Shown: positions 47,181 through 58,454 of the stretch, piece by piece
How positions within the stretch are numbered: position 1 is the first letter of the stretch
How the letters are laid out: every line of letters starts with the position of its first letter
Assembly: GCA_036346255.1 (NCBI GenBank)
Contig: CM070620.1
Span: 10,466,671-10,530,670 of the forward strand
Reading direction: 5' to 3'
Length of the DNA: 64,000 bases
Origin: Ampelocalamus luodianensis
Taxonomy: Eukaryota > Streptophyta > Magnoliopsida > Poales > Poaceae
Program-made: the position numbers and the translations under genes
The notes under the pieces: generated by a model
What the model was told of the DNA's origin: nothing
The model's database searches: none
What the model saw: the letters and a program-made list of their open reading frames with translations, nothing else

Positions 47181-47785
47181 ACATCCATTGTCCCAGTGGG
47201 ACATTGACGATGATTAAAACTCTATATATTACTTTAAAGACCACACGTCTTCATGGTCGTAACCCCTAAGGCTAACGACCTCCCTGGTCGTAAGGATTTC
47301 AGAGGTTACATAATAGGTACCATGGTCAGACAAGGTCCTACACTTAGTCTCCGACCAGATAGCTGCTCGTAGAAGTTATGAGCTGATATCCGGATCTAAC
47401 TCCAGGTATATTCCTTACCGTATGATGAATGGAACACATGTGTATATTCCATACCATGCGATGATACGTGATCCTAAGACACTGACAAACAACCATCATA
47501 CGGTTGAAGTGTGTCACAGACACTTAACTACAGAACGTTTGATACTTCATCAATCGTAGAAGAGGAGAGAAAAAGGAGAAAATCAATAGACGATTCTATT
47601 TTATCCAAAGCCTTAGCATAGCAAACATTACGCTCAGTGTAATTAGGACTAGATCACCGCCTGGTCGCAGGCATCCCCTATAATTGCCAGTTTATATCAA
47701 TAAAGAGTAGTCCCATTCTAGCCCAAGAGATCCCGTGTCATTTTTCTCTGTTTTATTTTTGTAAGATCGGCGACTCGATCGTCGA
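47181..47785. mobile_element. LTR-like insertion inside copia gag
   Basis: About 600 bp of non-coding DNA interrupts gag between LLMKNHQIR-type coding sequence (about 47800) and the zinc-knuckle part (47180). The ends are TGTCGACGATCG on the minus strand (near 47784) and TGTCCCAGTGGGACA (near 47190). Repeated GGTCGTAA words occur near 47255. It resembles a solo LTR, but a target duplication was not established. Confidence 0.4.
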
Positions 47786-48298
47786 CAGACGTATTTGATG
47801 GTTTTTCATCAAAAGTTCTGCATGTTTCTCTACTTTCAGCAGAGTGTACATCAGCTCAAAGTACTTCAAGTACTTCAAATTGCGGTACTATTGCTGCAGT
47901 ACCCTCATATTGGGGTAGAAGGTGCACAAAGTCTTTTATATCATATTAGCTTTTGTAACTGTCTGGTTACAGAATCTCAATTTAGAGATAAGTTTGTGTA
48001 TGGCAGAGTTATATGCCGCCACGGTCTTAAAATTGTGAAAGCGTAAGTGAGTCCATTCTCTTTGTGCTTCTGAGAGTAGGATAGGTCTATGCTAGTTGTA
48101 GCATTACTTTAGGGAATTCCACAGTGCTAGTGGATCCTCCTCCATTAAATATTCAGACTCCAGGTCTGCATGGAGATGGTGCCTCAGGAAATGTAGGGCT
48201 GCATACTTGGCGGCCTCAGGGATGGCTGGGGCGTCAGCTTCTGGCTCGGTGAGGGTGGCTCTAAGAGATCGAGACTTCATGTTGATCTTTGCGCCCAT
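47786..48298 (-). pseudogene. copia gag N-terminal part
   Basis: Minus strand: an ATG at 48298, PAIPEAAKYAALHFLRHHLH, YLMEEDPLALWNSLK, then across frame changes QFRDFKTV-like and LRFCNQ-like capsid sequence to about 47790. It matches the copia gag (UBN2-type) pattern. Confidence 0.7.
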
Positions 48299-49602
48299 CG
48301 ACTAGGTGAGGTAGTTGTTGCCATTCACGGTAAGCTTAACAAATTCATTCTTTGCAATGTCTAACATCTCCTACATTACGTTCATGCAGTGTTCGGTTTT
48401 ACTACACGTAAAATGGAATCTAAAGCATGAATATTGTGACATCAATAAAGATTGGCTTGGCATCTAGTCAACAGATATTTTTATGAATTTTCTAGAATTT
48501 TCCTAGCAATTATCATGATTTTCTGCTAATTAATGAGGTCTATGGATAATTTTCAAAATTTCCAATATGACAAAAAAAAAAACAATTTCAGCAAATAAAG
48601 CTAGGAGAAAAATAAAAAACCATTTGTATGGCTTCCAAGGTGTGTTAATACTAAAATTCACAATTTATGGAAGCTCATATGTCTAAAAAACATGTTTTTT
48701 TTAATGATTATTTAAGGTTGTTGCATAAAATAAATAATATTAAAGAAAATAACCATAAACCAAGGGTCTAGATTATAAAATAACCATGGAACAAGCTAAT
48801 CCGTCGAAAAAAATGGATTCCGGAAGGGTTATTCTGCAAGAATATATTAAAAAACCAAAATCTGCCGTAATTTCCCAAACTCTAGGGGTTTTCTCAAAAT
48901 TTTCTTATCCGCGAAAGTTTCCTCCAGATTTTTAGAACTCCGAGGGCCATTTTGCAAAGTTTCAGGGTTTTTCTCTTTTTCTTTCTCCCGAATTTTTATT
49001 GTCGGCTAGGCCAGCTCACAAGGCCACCGGCCTGCTGGCATGACGCAAAAGGATGGGGGCTAGGTTTCCCCGTCTGTGGTGGCTGGCTCCAGGTCGTGGG
49101 CGTGGTCTGTGCTCGACGGCTGGCGGAGCAACTGTGTTGGCGGCACGCGGCGCGAGGCACGACACGGTGGCTCGCAGGGCGCGGCGTAGCATAGAGCGCG
49201 AAGGCGCACGAGCAGCACGCGGGGGCTCGACGGGAGCGCGCGTGGTGCGGCGGTGTAGCTCGTGGCGGCGCGACCTTGGGCACGACGCTCGACGGCAGAC
49301 GCGACACGGCGGCGGCAAGATGGTGCGCGCGGCTTTCGGCATTCGTGTCGACGCACAATACGCAGCTCGGGTCATGCGTGTGCAATGAACAAATTAGCAA
49401 TTAACAAATCTATTTTAATTAACAATTAGCTGATGTAATCGAGATGAATAGATCTAGAACCCTAATTAGCAATTAACACCTCTAATTGGGTTTAAGCAAA
49501 TTAATCTACCAGATTAATTAACAGCGAGATTAGAGATCGGAAAAGAGGGGAATCCTAACGACATACCGATTCGGCCGTGTAGAGTGATTCGTGCTGATAA
49601 CA
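48299..49602. other. copia leader region, no gene
   Basis: Between gag and the 5' LTR. 48430-48980 is AT-rich. 49010-49390 is GC-rich with overlapping Arg/Ala-rich frames on both strands, a sign of composition and not of coding. 49560-49605 contains the GTGCTGATAACATATTG border that fits a copia primer-binding site beside the LTR. Confidence 0.45.
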
Positions 49603-49803
49603 TATTGAAGAACGTTGTCGTCACAGGATAAAATAAACCAATCACCAATAAGAGACAATAGATGGAGACACAATATGAAGAAACCTCTTTGTTAATTGAT
49701 CATTCTCTTTCCGTGTACAAGGATGTTCTATTTAAATATTAAAACCCACCCGATGTAGTTTTGGTAGAATGTTCATCGACCTCTAATCCAGGCTTTCTCA
49801 GCA
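49603..49803 (-). mobile_element. copia 5' LTR
   Basis: About 201 bp on the minus strand, TGCTGAGAAAGCCTGGATTA start and CTTCAATA-like end. It is homologous along its length to the LTRs at 36254-36468 and 25050-25264. Confidence 0.7.
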
Positions 49804-49808
49804 TAAAT

Positions 49809-52800
49809 AACCTGCGCGCCAGCGCATGTGAGTGCCACATGGAACACATTGACATCGGCTCATCTCTTCTCACCTTAACGCCGAATTGTATTGCTGGTAC
49901 GGTTGAAGAGATTCGTGGTACTGAACAACAATCGATTCTGCTGTGATCTCGCAGGTTCTGACTTGACTCTTTTTTACATCGCTATTGACTTGTGGTGTAC
50001 TAGACCACGATGGGGGCGGTACACAAGTTACGCTACTTATTGTTCCCTCGTTTTTTTTTTCTTCAAAGGAAAGAGGCCAGCGCAATCAATCCTGCTTTTT
50101 GTTTGCCCAGTGCCCCAGTCCATTAACCGAGTTTTCCGGCCACAGCCCAATGGATCATAGCAAAACGGGGCAAAGCAAAATGATTTTGAGAGTGTTTGAA
50201 AAATGTTGTTTTACATATAAAGTGTGGTATTCTAAAAATATATAGAGTGCCCTGTTTTCTAATTCTTCTGGCCTCCCCTACTACCGCATCAAAAGTTCAA
50301 GTAATCAAAATTTTTGATTCTTAGGGACTTGAGTTATGAGGGCACGAAGAAAAAACAGAAAATGTTTACATCTCCTCAATTTTCTCACGGGAGTCGGGAA
50401 CTACCTGGGCCCGGCCGGCTTGAAATTCGACCGAGAATCGAACCATGGGCTTAACCCGATAAGTGAGGGGATAACCAAATAGTCCCTAGAACCCAGCCCA
50501 GTAACGCGCGCCGCGCCAGACGTTACCTGCTTTCATGGCAGAAGTGTCCTGTTCGGCCTCGTCTCGGCACGACACATTTCCATCTTTTTGTGGCAGATGG
50601 GCGTCACTTTGTAATGCGTCAGCTGTATCTTTCAACTGTTGATGTTGTCTCTCTTTTCCGGTCAGGTAGACCTATCAGTCCTGTACTTCTTCTGCATACT
50701 TTAATACACTGACATACTACTGTGAGCCTGTGATACGTGACATGCGTCAGTTAATTTTTCAGGTGTTCCTCTGCGCGCTACCTGAGGATGTCGTTGCTGA
50801 CATCTGAACATTTCGACAGTCGACACTCGCATCACATCCATTGCTGCGAGCACATGCTCTTGTCCAAATGCTCAATGTCCATGATAGTTGCCACTTGTCA
50901 GGGAGCTGTCTGCACTCTGCGGATGGAAAAGCTAGGCACAAAGAATGTTGTTTTGCACAAACGACAAGCTGGCTTAATTTCGAAATCAACTCCATTGTGC
51001 ATGGACTAAACTAAACTGCATGTGTGTCCTGTGCAGAGGTTACTAGATTGTGCCTCTGAAGTCTGAAGTCCATTCCATTGGGAATTCAGGTATTGACAAT
51101 ACGCAGCTACCGGCCGGGCCATTGCGCTGATCAACGCATTCGCTACCGAGAGGTCCACACCTGCAGCGACGAGAGTAGACGTCCTAGTCTTTTGAAGCAC
51201 GCGTGCATGATCGACTCGGACGGAGAGAAAGCGAAGCACCGATGCCAATGGCAGATTTCAGAACAGGCGTAAGTACGTACGCAAACTTTCGCTCTGGGGC
51301 CTGCGTGGCTGCGCCTCGCACAGCAGAGGCATGCAAAAATCCCTCAAAAATGGCGCGGCCGATTTGACAGCCGAGTCAAACGCGAAATCGAACAGTAAGC
51401 CGTCTAATCACCCAAATATCATGCGCCATAATATTTCAGCCCTTACTTTGCTCCCCTGTTTACGCTCCATCAGGTGTACTCCGGCTCCAGTCTTTCCTGT
51501 TCAGTAATCAAATCAACTGGTCGCAGACTTGCAGAGTGAAAGACGAGGCTTAAGCATGCTTTTGGTTCTTGTCGATTATCATTACGTCGATGATCGAGTG
51601 ATCCATGGCTTTGCTGCTCTGCTCCGGTTGACCGGGGGCGCTAGGCTTTCCGGTGCACAGCACAGCCGCTTTGCTTCCGCTATATCCCTTTCTTGTACTC
51701 GAAGCAGCTAGCCACTTGCTACTGTACTTGCTAGGGACTCGCGTCGATTGGGAATGGGAGCTCGATCAACGCAGCGGCTGCAGCGAGAGAACACACAAGC
51801 TAGGCTCGAGTGGCCTTTTCCGAAAGGCTGCACGCACACAACGTGATCGCATTCCTGCACCCACGCTGTCACACTGTGCCTTTAGTTCAAGCTAGCCAGC
51901 CATCCTTTGTCTTTCTTCTCCTTTCGTGAAAGATTTGCTCCTGCTTTTTCAAGAAAACCTCGATCTGTCCGCTGCGCCAGGGAAATCTTGACGTCCAGTC
52001 GTTTTCTTCCGGTTCTGTACTGTTTCACGCAGCTTGTAACGTTAGGATGGAGAGGCACAGGGTGCTTGAGGCCCTCCCCGCTGCCGTTGGATTCACCGGG
52101 GGGGTGTGGATGGACGGTGGGCGAGGAGGGGCCTCCCCACTGCATTTTTCCCCCACAGGGCAGGCGCGCGGAAGAATTTCCCGGAGGAGAAAATCAAACG
52201 TTCGGCGGTCTCATGCAGGGCCGACGGACAAGACAGCCGGGCAACCGCAAAAGCAGCTGGTTAGCTGCTAGTTTAGAGCAGTGTGCGACAACATTCGCCT
52301 GAACCGAAGGGCAAGACTCTTGGTACAATCGAGCTAAAGATTTGGCGCAGAAACTGAAGACACGCTCATGTACGCAACTCCTGTACATGCATCAAAAGGT
52401 GCAGCCGGTTGGTTCGGCAATGTAAAATTCCTTTCACCTGAAACGTTCTTCCATTGGTGAAAGAAATGGACAAATTAAGGTTAGCTAGAATAAGCCGCGA
52501 TTGACACCAGATATATTCTCACTCATCTACTTCAGTTAACTTGAACCTAGGCTTCATACACGCATGTTGATCGAGATTGGAAATGCACTCTCCATAAACT
52601 TGCTACTGCTTGATCCAGTCGCCTGTGGACCCCATGTATGCAACCATAACATAAACAAGGAAGGGAAGCTGGCCTCTCTTGTAAGGCTGAATGTTCCGTA
52701 CAACACTGACTGCTCGATGTGCCACTTTGACCGCCTCCGTGGGGATGCGTGTGCGCAGAGCGAAGCACACGGGTATAAATAACGTTTTGCGTCGTTGCCC

Positions 52801-53096
52801 CCCTGCATAAAAATCCGCGCCAGCGCATTATTATTTCTTCCGCGTCCAAGAAAAATAGTACTAAAAAGAAGGCCCTCGTCTTCTTAATCAGCGTTACGGG
52901 AATCTCCTTGGTGCGATGCGATGCGCGCCTTGGGATCAGAAACTTACCATTGTTTTGCTTGGGTCAGGACTCAGGAGATCGCTGCACATGAAACAGTTCC
53001 ATTTGCTCCGTGCTAGTACTAGCTTGTTCCAAACCACTATGTTTTGAATAGATTCTTGCCTCCCTACGGCTGCATTACGTCCATGAGGTAACTTTG
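49809..53096. other. intergenic, no gene recognised
   Basis: 3.3 kb without a credible gene. Open frames are short and overlap on both strands. No known domain, transfer RNA or element end was seen. Confidence 0.4.
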
Positions 53097-53104
53097 CTTC
53101 TTTA

Positions 53105-54099
53105 GAGGGGAATTGATTATTTACCTTTTGTTAGATGACTTTCGATATATATTTATTTTTTACGTAATTGTTTATATATTCTCCATTTAGTTGGATCTTT
53201 GGTAAAATACCATGTGTTGTAATATTATATTAATATTTATTGTTTTCCCCGTTTTGACCACCCCAAAATGTTCGGATTGCCCTCGCCAACTCCGTACTCC
53301 TTCGACGCGGCTGGGTCGCACCAAACCCTTCCAACTCTCTCTCTCTCTCTCTGCCTACCTTGTCGTTCCCGCGCCTTGGACCTAGCCTCCCCATCCCCTC
53401 CGCCCCTTGGACCTGGTCTCCCAGTCCCCTCCATCCCTCGGTCCGCCCTCTCAGTCACCTTTGGCCGTTGAATCTGGCCTCACCAGTCGTCGGACTTGAG
53501 CTGCATCCTCACCGACGGCTTGTCTTACACCTCGTCCTCGCCGCCGGTGCCAGATCCGCATCTTGTCGTCAACGGCAACCAGATCCGCACCTAGTCATCG
53601 TGGCTGACTGGCTCTACGTGTGCACCTCGTTGCCGTTGCTGCGAGAGGTGCACTTTGTCTTCTCCGTCGGCCACAAGAGATGCACCTTGGCGAGGTACCG
53701 AGCTCCGAGCGAATTTTTGTTCCCATCCGAATGAAGTTGTGTTGCTTAATTTTTCTTATATTGGATCCGAGATTGTGGAGCAAAAACGAAAATGCAACAA
53801 ATTTTTCGTACAATGAACCGAGTTTTTTTTTCTTCACATATTGAGTTCGAGAGAAAAAAATCAACGTGCGACCGAGCGAGGGGGTGACCCAGCCGTGTCG
53901 AAGGAGCACAGAGTCGGGCGAGGTCAATTCGGACATTTCGGGTAGCCAAAACAGGGGAAAAAAACTACATATATTAATATAATATTGCAAACGGGGTATT
54001 TTATCAATGATCCAACAAAGTGTTAGGGTATATAAATAATTACATCAGGAATTAAGGGATATTATCGAAAGTCATCCGAATGGTAAATAATCAATTCCA
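53105..54099. mobile_element. MULE-like element with ~170-bp inverted ends
   Basis: Left arm 53105-53275 and right arm about 53930-54099 are inverted copies (left AATTGATTATTTACC, GATGACTTTCGATA; right GGTAAATAATCAATT, TATCGAAAGTCATC). Flanking repeats CTTCTTTA stand at 53097-53104 and 54100-54107. The centre (53276-53735) is GC-rich and coding-like (start MFGLPSPTPYSFDAAGSHQT) with a CT microsatellite, as in Pack-MULEs that carry a gene fragment. The source gene is not identified. The 8-bp flank could also mean hAT. Confidence 0.72.
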
Positions 54100-54107
54100 C
54101 TTCTTTA

Positions 54108-55827
54108 ATCGTCTCAATCAACCAGCAAAGACAGCGGGGTTGTCTCCTAATGATTGCCTTTACACTGGTGATTACCGGCAAAACATGTGGAGAAGGAACG
54201 GAAAGGTATCATGACTTATATATGCTAAACAATGGCGCAGTGTGTCATCTCCGGATACATCAGTCTACTATGTAAATCAAATCAGCCAGCTTTGCCAGTG
54301 GCCAGGCCATGTCTTTGCCAACCTCCCAAAAAATGAAATAAAAAAAGGTTGTATTGGCAGTTTGTATAATCAATCAATTTGTAGATCGAGTACTGCTGCG
54401 TGACACCATTAGTTTTCAACACATATTTGAAGTAGTTTCTTTCATAATCTAACTTAAGCACATTTTAAAAATAAAACAGCTGTCAGCTAATGTTGTTAAT
54501 GTGTTTCATGCTATTGGCGCTTTGCGCAGGCAGCTAACACCGGCAGCAGGCAGTGTTAAGTGACGACGATGTCGCCTCGATCCCATGGTAACCTCCTTTT
54601 TTGTCTTCTCAAGGAACTATGATTCAACCACTACTAGTTCACTGCTTTTCTCTTTAGCTTTTGTGCTCGGGCCTAACGTTAGCAACGCCTCTTTTTGCAA
54701 AGGCTCTCAAGAAACTATGCAAGATCAAACTTAATCGAGTGCTGCCGTATTGGCAAAGGCAGCGTTTTTATGCCCCCGCTTGAACTGTGAATGAGAAGGA
54801 AACGGATAAAAGCTAGAAGCATGGGCCATGTGTGGATTGCAACTTATTTGCTAGATAACGCGACTACCTATTTGAAGTTCCCATCAAGAATTCACTACTA
54901 TAGGCGTGGCAATGGCAAGAAAATCCAAAAGGAATTCTCAGGATTGTACACTAGTACTGCTTGCCTATTTCCACTTCTTTCTGACACGGAAGGTACAGGC
55001 TCAAGCATTTAAGTGGGAATTCAGCTGTTTGACTTTGATCAGACGCAAGACCATCCGGACGGATTGGACTTATCAACTCTCCGGAGCCTGGACTATGCGG
55101 ACCAGAATGCATGCACACCAAAGCCCGTACCTGAGGCTGGAGCTTGCATCGGTAGCTGGTTTTGTGGATCCAAGGTGTCTATTAATCTATTTCTTTCTTC
55201 CTTTCCTTTCCTTTTCTTACGGCGGGAGATTCGACTTCAAGAAGACTCTTTTATGGCAACTACGCTAGCATCACATCATCTTTGAAGTAGGCACACTGTA
55301 GCTTAAAACAGTTGATGAAGAACATGTTCCCCACGAATCATTCATTCATGACTAGTAGATAGACAGGGGCCGTGCAATGTATGCTCATTTGATCTGCTGA
55401 CGACTGGCCTGACCGAATCCAAGTTAAGCCAGCTCTACCCGATCGATACGGAGTATTAAGCACCGATCGAGTTTGCACGTCAAAAAACGTTCAGAACCGA
55501 TTGCCCTAGCAACATCAGGCAGCAACACTGAGATTACCACTTCCAGGCACCCACACGGTTCGCCCGGAGTGATCCACCGCTCGCGCACGGCATGGTCGAT
55601 ATAGCGCCCGAAAGGCCGAAACGCCACCGTCCTCGTGTTGCTCGCAGCGAAGAACCCTTCAGTTCCGTCGCACCCCGAATGGCGTGAAAATCACACTTAG
55701 CGCGGGTGCATCCGGCGCGTCGGGCGAATGGCCGAGAGGAGGAGGACGCGGATGCGCCACCTCGGCGAGACCCCCTCCCCCTCCCGACCTCCGCTCCCCG
55801 CACGGCTGCACTGCATGGCATGGTGTT
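54108..55827. other. intergenic, two small open frames of unknown value
   Basis: 54791-55012 and 55013-55285 are adjacent plus-strand frames (the second starts MGIQLFDFDQTQDHPDGLDL). Neither has a recognised motif. 55560-55800 is GC-rich without a motif. No gene can be claimed. Confidence 0.3.
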
Positions 55828-58085
55828 GGATCGGATTAAGCGACCAGAGGGGTGAATAGGAACATCAATCATCATCTTGGTATTCAACTTATTTATCACC
55901 CTAGTAGCTATGAAATCTATGAAAATCCAAACCATAAGAACATACTGAAAGTCTTGCGTTGAAATCGGTAAACCCCTTGATCAAAGACTCACGGTCGGTC
56001 TGACCGTCGACTACAAGGACAACCGTGTGAAACGATCTCAAATCGATCTAACTTTTGATTCCGAGATCCAAATCTCCTCATATCTCAGATATAGCTCAAC
56101 ACTTGAGCACTCAATCAATTCATATTCCTTAAACTCTAGTCTCCTCTATCTCTCCACTTTTTCTAAATCACAAATTAGAATTTCCTAGGCTTAAGTTAAT
56201 AAGTGCAAATCCTGCACTCCTCTCCCTTATTGTGGAGTCTAGGTCTAGAGAGAAAATCTTATCAGGCGTCCGTTAAGCTCACACACAAACGGATTTACAC
56301 TCACACACGTTTCTCAAAGTGGATAACAAATCGGAACTCCTGAATCCGTCTCTTCGTGAACTAAGTCTTCTCTTGACCTAAACCGCTGCTCCTTTATGTC
56401 ATCTCGCGCCATGGTTTCTCCAAGATTATCAACCCAGTATTTTAGCGAAGATACCAAAATATCCCTTCTTGATCCTTCTCCAAAGGCCGAGTACAATCAT
56501 CGTGAAGCAATTACATGCTTCGCCACGTGTAGATCTATCAATGACTCTCTTCATATCGACAAGTTTCCCCCATCTGGTTCCTACCGAAACCCCCGTGACA
56601 CTTGCACCGACCCCAAAGTCACTTGATACAACCCATTGCACCGAACTTCCTGTTCGGTCATTCCTATCCATCTTGCGCCATTCTTTAGTCCAACCACTTT
56701 GTCAATGCTTTAATATCGAACTTATGAATTGAATGCTGAGACGCTCCTTGATCGAGACTACACAAGATGAGACACAAGATTTTAGATAGGTTCGGACATT
56801 CTTCTGGGAGAATAATAACTCTACTCCTGTGTTCTTGTATTGATCTTGTTTACAACAGGAAAGAAGTCATTAAAGCCTATAACTAATGACTCATGTCTTG
56901 TTATGTTGCTCGCCCACCTCTGTCCATCGGCGTTATCCCTTATGTAGCTTCTAATGGGGTGGCGGTTGTCCATGCTAGGAGGCATCTCAACGGTTCATGA
57001 ATTGTGCACGTTAATGACAGTTATTGTTAGAGATACAACCCCTCTCACTCTCGTCTTGCAGTTATGTCAGAGATAGAGTTATGTGCAATTATATCAGAGG
57101 GTGACGACACATGTTTATCTACTGCGTATAACAAAACACAATGTATATAGCCCATAGTCGATTGGGTCCACATATCTGTGGTCTTTATCAACCGTAGAGT
57201 GGTCGTGATTGACTTAGTCGTAGTAAAACTTACGACCATAAGGTGATCGTAGTAAAACTTACGATCAGTAGGTAGTCGTAGAAGATCTTTACGACCATAT
57301 GATGGTCGTAGAATGACTTACAGACATAAAAGGTAGTTGTAAAATGGCTTATGACCACTAGGTAGTTATAACCTTCCTCATTATTAACGATAGGGGTACC
57401 TCTCAAGGTTGTGTAAAGATATTATTATTCATAGTGAATATTATAGATGAATAGTTTAATTAATTGAGGATTATTAGATCCTCGTCACACTTCACCCGAT
57501 ATCCTCGATAGTTTTGGACCTCATCTCTCTCCTAGCCTAGTCACAATCATTCTCGTTGTTTGACCGTAGTTGACTCCAATCCACCTGCAAAACAATAGAC
57601 CAAAAAATCGATTCCGATCACAAGTTCCTCGCAACTTGACACACATGTGTAAAAACATACATCATACAACACCTATGCACTGAAACCTATGACTTTGGGG
57701 CCAATTTCATAAAGTTCACCACTTTCCTTACTCAAAACCCCTATGGCCGGTCTGGCCACCGCCCAACCTGTTAGATTGCTCCGGAAATTTTTTCCAAGGA
57801 TTGGAAACACCTGATGTGAAAAATCTAAACTCTATCTATTTTTAGCTCGAAACTCCATTTTCTATGGAATCTGGTGCAAACTCACATTCTAACACTCTCG
57901 TATAAGTGTTTTAACGCATTCCACAAAATTTAACTTTTATAACTCTGACCGATCTGTCTGACATCCACTCCAGAGCCGACCAAACCGCCCATAATATCGG
58001 TCAGACCGCGTAAACCTAACATTCAGCGAAAACTCCACTAGAAACAAATGTTTCTCCCAAACACCTTAATGATTCAACCCACTAT
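55828..58085. mobile_element. LTR-retrotransposon-type debris
   Basis: Begins TGTTGGATCGGATTAAGCG, CAGAGGGGTGAATAGG, words common at the start of grass LTRs. Palindromic GGTCGGTCTGACCG-type motifs recur (55994, 57752, 57946, 57999). A nested piece near 56735-57480 has CACAAGATTTTAGATAGGTT and a minisatellite. No gag or pol frame is visible, and the right border is approximate. Confidence 0.45.
57200..57373. repeat. minisatellite of palindromic ~30-bp units
   Basis: Five to six degenerate units of the form GGTAGTCGTAG - 6 to 8 bases - CTTACGACCAT. Each unit has GTCGTA and TACGAC inverted within it, so every unit can fold on itself. Confidence 0.7.
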
Positions 58086-58415
58086 ATTAGGATTGTATAC
58101 AGACGATCTCCACACATGGCCCGCGCGCACGAACGAGTTGCCGCTTCAGCTCCCGCTCCGAGGCTGGCCGCCCGCTGGCCCCCGGCCATCTACTAAAATT
58201 TCGTACCGCGGCTGCGCCACATAAATTCGTACCGGGATGGTGGCACGTACGGCACGAGTAGTCCGAAGTAGGGCCCAGCGCGGGCCCCTCGCTTCCTCCC
58301 AAATCCGTCGGGTGGGGCTACCCGTGCCACGCATCCCGGCGGTCGCGGCCGGCCAGGCGGGCGATACGGACGGCCCCGATCGCGTGGAGCCGACAGATCC
58401 TCCCCGGGGCGCCCC
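58086..58415 (+). promoter_or_regulatory. BRX-like gene upstream region
   Basis: GC-rich DNA directly before the TATA box. It contains GGGCCCAGCG/GCGGGCCCC words. No specific factor site is claimed. Confidence 0.35.
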
Positions 58416-58427
58416 TATATATAAATA
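58416..58427 (+). promoter_or_regulatory. TATA box of BRX-like gene
   Basis: TATATATAAATA in a GC-rich surround, followed about 30 bases later by the GC-rich leader. This is the best TATA box in the right-hand end of the window. Confidence 0.6.
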
Positions 58428-58454
58428 CGCGAGCGGAGACGGCTCGGCGCGGTC

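Larger units (their letters stand above)
36254..49803 (-). mobile_element. Ty1/copia retrotransposon with nested insertions
   Basis: One minus-strand element reconstructed by order of parts: 5' LTR 49603-49803 with a TTATCAGCACGA-like primer site next to it, gag 48298 down to about 46870, GAG-pre-integrase near 46000, integrase 45634-45077, reverse transcriptase about 45076-44925 resuming at about 40790, RNase H split across 40421 and 37149, 3' LTR 36254-36468. Outer flanks GAAAT (36249-36253) and TAAAT (49804-49808) agree at 4 of 5 bases, as expected of a decayed target duplication. It is interrupted by a CACTA, a second copia, other debris and an LTR-like piece, and is inactive. Confidence 0.75.

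Noticed and set aside
49016..49400. Overlapping frames in the copia leader
   Set aside because: GC-rich composition and several frames open on both strands; no motif or splice context.
54791..55285. Two adjacent small frames as a new gene
   Set aside because: No recognisable domain, no promoter or splice evidence, and lengths expected by chance in this composition.
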